A stretch of 27,191 nucleotides of DNA, taken from positions 1 through 27,191 of the forward strand of contig JAOZLU010000024.1 in NCBI GenBank assembly GCA_029934695.1. The letters run 5' to 3'. This DNA comes from Desulfobacterales bacterium. GTDB taxonomy: Bacteria > Desulfobacterota > Desulfobacteria > Desulfobacterales > 4be13. The position numbers were made by a program, and so were the translations under genes. Below, one piece after another: positions 25,314-27,191 of this stretch; position 1 is the stretch's first letter, and each line of letters starts with the position of its first letter. The notes under the pieces are model-generated. The model was not told where the DNA came from. It saw only the letters and a program-made list of their open reading frames with translations, and searched no databases.

Positions 25314-25609
25314 ACACCGCCATTCAGAGGCCCGTAGGGTCGGCATGTTTGTAGAGCCAGTTAGACACCGCCATTCAGAGGCCCGCAGGGTCGGCATGTT
25401 TGTAGAGCCAAATACCGCCATTCAGAGGCCCGTAGGGCCGCCATGTTTGTAGTAGAATGACCGGTTTGATATTTAATGCTACAAACATGCCGACCCTACG
25501 GGCCTCTGACCGGTTTGATTTTTAATGCTACAAACATGGCGACCCTATGGGCCTCTGAACGGTTTGATTTTTAATGCTACAAACATGACGACCCTACGAG
25601 CCTCTGATC
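25314..25609. repeat. Inverted array of a 31-32-bp unit, three forward and three reverse copies
   Basis: The forward units, TTCAGAGGCCCGTAGGGTCG then GCATGTTTGTAG, lie at 25323-25354, 25374-25405 and 25421-25452 (spacing 51 and 47 bp). Reverse-complement units lie at 25479-25509, 25528-25558 and 25577-25607 (spacing 49 bp). The 18-bp linkers between reverse units (CCGGTTTGATTTTTAATG) are themselves conserved, so this is not a CRISPR array. The two arms could form a large cruciform. Confidence 0.75.
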
Positions 25610-25624
25610 GGTTTGATATTTTAT

Positions 25625-25753
25625 GCCTGTGTACAGGATAAAAAAATGACTGGGTTAAAGAAACCCGGTTTTTTCCTGCGGCTGGGAGGTCTGCCCGTTT
25701 GAGGAAAACCCGGGCTTCTCGCCCATTCCCAATTTTTTGTCCTGTACACAGGC
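25625..25753. repeat. 129-bp MITE-like element, GTGTACAGGACAAAAA family, copy B
   Basis: GCCTGTGTACAGGA at the left end mirrors TCCTGTACACAGGC at the right, and the inner flanks continue with A-runs and T-runs. Internal hairpins include GGGTT-AAAGA-AACCC and GGGC-TTCTC-GCCC. It shares its ends with copy A (15605-15731). It starts precisely where the next unit of the adjacent array would begin (after CGGTTTGATATTTTATG). Confidence 0.7.
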
Positions 25754-25832
25754 TCCTTATATATAAAAAATTCCGCCTTGCGGCTCCATTTTTGCACTCC
25801 GGAACGTCCATCCCTGCTAAACCAAATCCCTA

Positions 25833-25907
25833 TAGTGCCTGACCACATAAATTTTGACAAGCGCGCTATATAAAACAACTTGTCAAAACTTATTTGGTCG
25901 GGCACTA
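25833..25907. repeat. 75-bp TA-ended palindromic element (MITE-like)
   Basis: TAGTGCCTGACCACATAAA at the left mirrors the sequence ending GGTCGGGCACTA at the right. The arms are 29 bp each with three mismatches, around a 17-bp centre (CGCGCTATATAAAACAA). Both ends finish in TA, which fits a TA-target transposase of the IS630/Tc1 kind. It does not share ends with the element at 2001-2090. Confidence 0.65.
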
Positions 25908-26071
25908 CATTAGAACCAAGCATATTGAAAAATAAGTAATCGTGATCAAATATCAAACAAACAAATGTCCAAGAATGTTTGGGTGTGTCCCAGCATGAGC
26001 AATATCGGGATAGTTGGTTCAGAATTCATTGGAGTCGGATCATTACTGAGGCAATAATTTTCAAATATTGA

Positions 26072-26100
26072 TTGACAGACAATATTTTCTGCTATATAAA
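26072..26100 (+). promoter_or_regulatory. Sigma-70 type promoter of the truncated ATPase gene
   Basis: TTGACA (26072-26077), a 17-bp spacer and TATAAA (26095-26100), which is close to consensus. It lies about 100 bp before the ATG at 26202. Confidence 0.65.
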
Positions 26101-26159
26101 TTTATCATCTTATTATCTGATATCTGACACTGTGAATTTTGGAGATTCCTGTCCGATGC

Positions 26160-26181
26160 CCCTGCGGGCAGAGGCGCAGGG
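26160..26181 (+). promoter_or_regulatory. Leader hairpin before the truncated ATPase gene
   Basis: CCCTGCG pairs perfectly with CGCAGGG around an 8-base loop, ending 20 bp before the ATG at 26202 and just ahead of the purine-rich ribosome binding site. Confidence 0.35.
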
Positions 26182-26201
26182 AGAGGAGAAAGAGAGGGCA
26201 A

Positions 26202-27191
26202 ATGCAGACATATCTTAAAGAAAGGATCGGAAAACCGGAACTTTTCACAGGCAGGAAAGAGGAACTGGCGCATTTCCTGAACTGGATTGACAGAACTGAA
26301 ATGGAAGTATCCCAGAGCACGGCGATTCTCTCCCGGAGAAAGACCGGCAAGAGTGCTTTGCTGGAAAGGCTGTACAATCTTGCTTTTGACAGAAATGGCA
26401 GGGTGGTCCCCTTTTATTTTGAAATTAAGGAGACCGACCAGTGGCTGGGCGATTTTGCAAATGATTTTTTTCTCAACTTTGTCTATCAGTATATGGCTTT
26501 CAGAACCCGGAAACCGGAATATATTGAACAGCTTCAGACAGGCGGTCACGAACATGCTTTGAAAATCGCCGAGAAAGAAGGGTTTGAGTACCTGGCAGAT
26601 ACGATCAGAGCGGTCCTGCGTCTGACAAAAGAGGATAACACTGACCGGCTCTGGAATGTTGTGAGAGAGGCCCCCCGGATGATTGCCCGGCATTATGACA
26701 GGTTTGCTGTTCAGATGATTGACGAATTCCAGTTCATCAACCGTTTCATCTTCTGGGACAAAGAAAAAAAACGTCGGGCCACCAACCTCGCCGGCAGCTA
26801 TCTGCACACCTGCGAACACAAGAACGCACCGATGCTGGTCACCGGCAGCTGGGTGGGATGGCTCATGGACGATCTGAACAGGCTTCTTCCCGGCAGGTTT
26901 CACAAAGAGCCGCTCCGGAATCTCTCGGAGGATGAGTCTGTCGAGATGATATGCAAATACTCGCTGATCGACAGAATCCCGGTGTCGGAGGAGACCGTGT
27001 GGCTGATCGCCGGTCTGACCGAGGGCAATCCCTTCTATATCAGCGCACTGCTCCGCTCAAGATACCCGGGAAAGGATCTGACGACCACGGAAGGTGTCAG
27101 GGATATCCTTGAATTCGAGACCCTGAACCTGAATGGCGACATCAATGCCACCTGGATGGAATATCTTGATTCCGCGTTCTCGAGAATCAAC
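26202..27191 (+). CDS. AAA / nSTAND-like ATPase, 3' end cut by the window
   Basis: An open frame of 330 codons runs from the ATG at 26202 to the last base with no stop, so the gene continues beyond the window. It begins MQTYLKERIGKPELFTGRKEEL, a typical entry to an ATPase of this class. Walker A is SRRKTGKSALL (44-54, K50; the usual first glycine is serine) and Walker B is QMIDEFQFI (D174, E175). The sensor-like LVTGSWVGWL and the winged-helix entry LIAGLTEGNPFYISALL also fit prokaryotic STAND-type ATPases. GAGAGGG lies just before the ATG, and a near-consensus promoter and a hairpin precede it. GC content is higher than in the STAND genes to its left. The function is unknown; C-terminal effector or repeat domains would lie outside the window. 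Confidence 0.8.
   Translation, partial: MQTYLKERIGKPELFTGRKEELAHFLNWIDRTEMEVSQSTAILSRRKTGKSALLERLYNLAFDRNGRVVPFYFEIKETDQWLGDFANDFFLNFVYQYMAFRTRKPEYIEQLQTGGHEHALKIAEKEGFEYLADTIRAVLRLTKEDNTDRLWNVVREAPRMIARHYDRFAVQMIDEFQFINRFIFWDKEKKRRATNLAGSYLHTCEHKNAPMLVTGSWVGWLMDDLNRLLPGRFHKEPLRNLSEDESVEMICKYSLIDRIPVSEETVWLIAGLTEGNPFYISALLRSRYPGKDLTTTEGVRDILEFETLNLNGDINATWMEYLDSAFSRIN

Larger units (their letters stand above)
25203..26201. other. Repeat-filled intergenic kilobase
   Basis: It holds the six-copy inverted array (25314-25609), MITE-like copy B (25625-25753), a second TA-type element (25833-25907) and the promoter and leader of the next gene (26072-26181). Reading frames across the array encode peptides such as NMPTLRASEWRCL and are artefacts of the repeat. 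No clear terminator for the phosphorelay operon is visible right after 25202. Confidence 0.6.

Noticed and set aside
25068..25452. Frames across the repeat array encoding repeated NMPTLRASEWRCL / SEARRVGMFVEP
   Set aside because: These are translations of the nucleotide repeat, one of them overlapping the 3' end of the receiver gene on the other strand. They are not proteins.
25314..25609. CRISPR array
   Set aside because: The linkers between units are conserved rather than unique, spacing varies (47-51 bp), half the units are inverted, and there are no cas genes.
26061..26903. 280-codon minus-strand frame
   Set aside because: Antisense to the truncated ATPase gene, whose Walker motifs, promoter and ribosome binding site are clear.

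Overview
The window looks like an accessory, repeat-rich stretch of a Gram-negative chromosome. The most likely host is a sulfate-reducing desulfobacterial species of the Desulfonema / Desulfococcus / Candidatus Magnetomorum kind. This is inference from gene style: a lipoprotein, CHAT and nSTAND-type ATPases, an ECF sigma factor, a dockerin-bearing secreted protein, and many short inverted-repeat elements. No rRNA, tRNA, CRISPR array or intact transposase was seen.

Left part (1-4520): a split HipA-type kinase pair (hipS, hipT; minus strand) behind a palindromic operator, with no hipB beside it. Then come a 90-bp TA-flanked MITE-like element whose right end touches a TTGACA promoter, a DUF4143/AAA_14 ATPase, and a HicB-like antitoxin without a visible hicA.

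Middle part (4521-15035, mostly minus strand): a four-gene operon encoding a TPR/Ig/CsgG-like lipoprotein, an ECF sigma factor, a cytosolic zinc-finger anti-sigma factor and a membrane-anchored CHAT (caspase-like) protease. Next are a small SWIM-zinc-finger/HTH gene and a 1336-residue secreted dockerin protein. A 25-bp sequence block occurs four times in the same orientation. Two copies lie 118-119 bp before start codons (lipoprotein operon and secreted protein), one lies before the anti-sigma gene, and one lies near the left edge. It is the best candidate for the promoter or operator of this sigma factor. The arrangement recalls the CHAT protease / inhibitor / ECF sigma module of type III-E CRISPR (Csx29-Csx30-CASP-sigma), but no CRISPR is present here.

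Right part (15036-27191, plus strand): three overlapping genes. The first is an 1820-residue zinc-ribbon/TPR/double nSTAND ATPase protein. The second is an nSTAND-TPR-histidine kinase. The third is a receiver-domain protein with a C-terminal R-x4-H (HEPN-like) motif. I read this as a phosphorelay-coupled STAND immune or abortive-infection system, loosely comparable to Detocs, and it is the strongest candidate for an undescribed system. Base composition changes abruptly inside the second gene, at the sensor/kinase boundary, which suggests a swapped sensor module. Downstream there is about 1 kb of repeats (three forward and three inverted copies of a 31-32-bp unit and two MITE-like elements). 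After that comes the start of a further ATPase gene, cut off by the window end, with its own TTGACA-17-TATAAA promoter.
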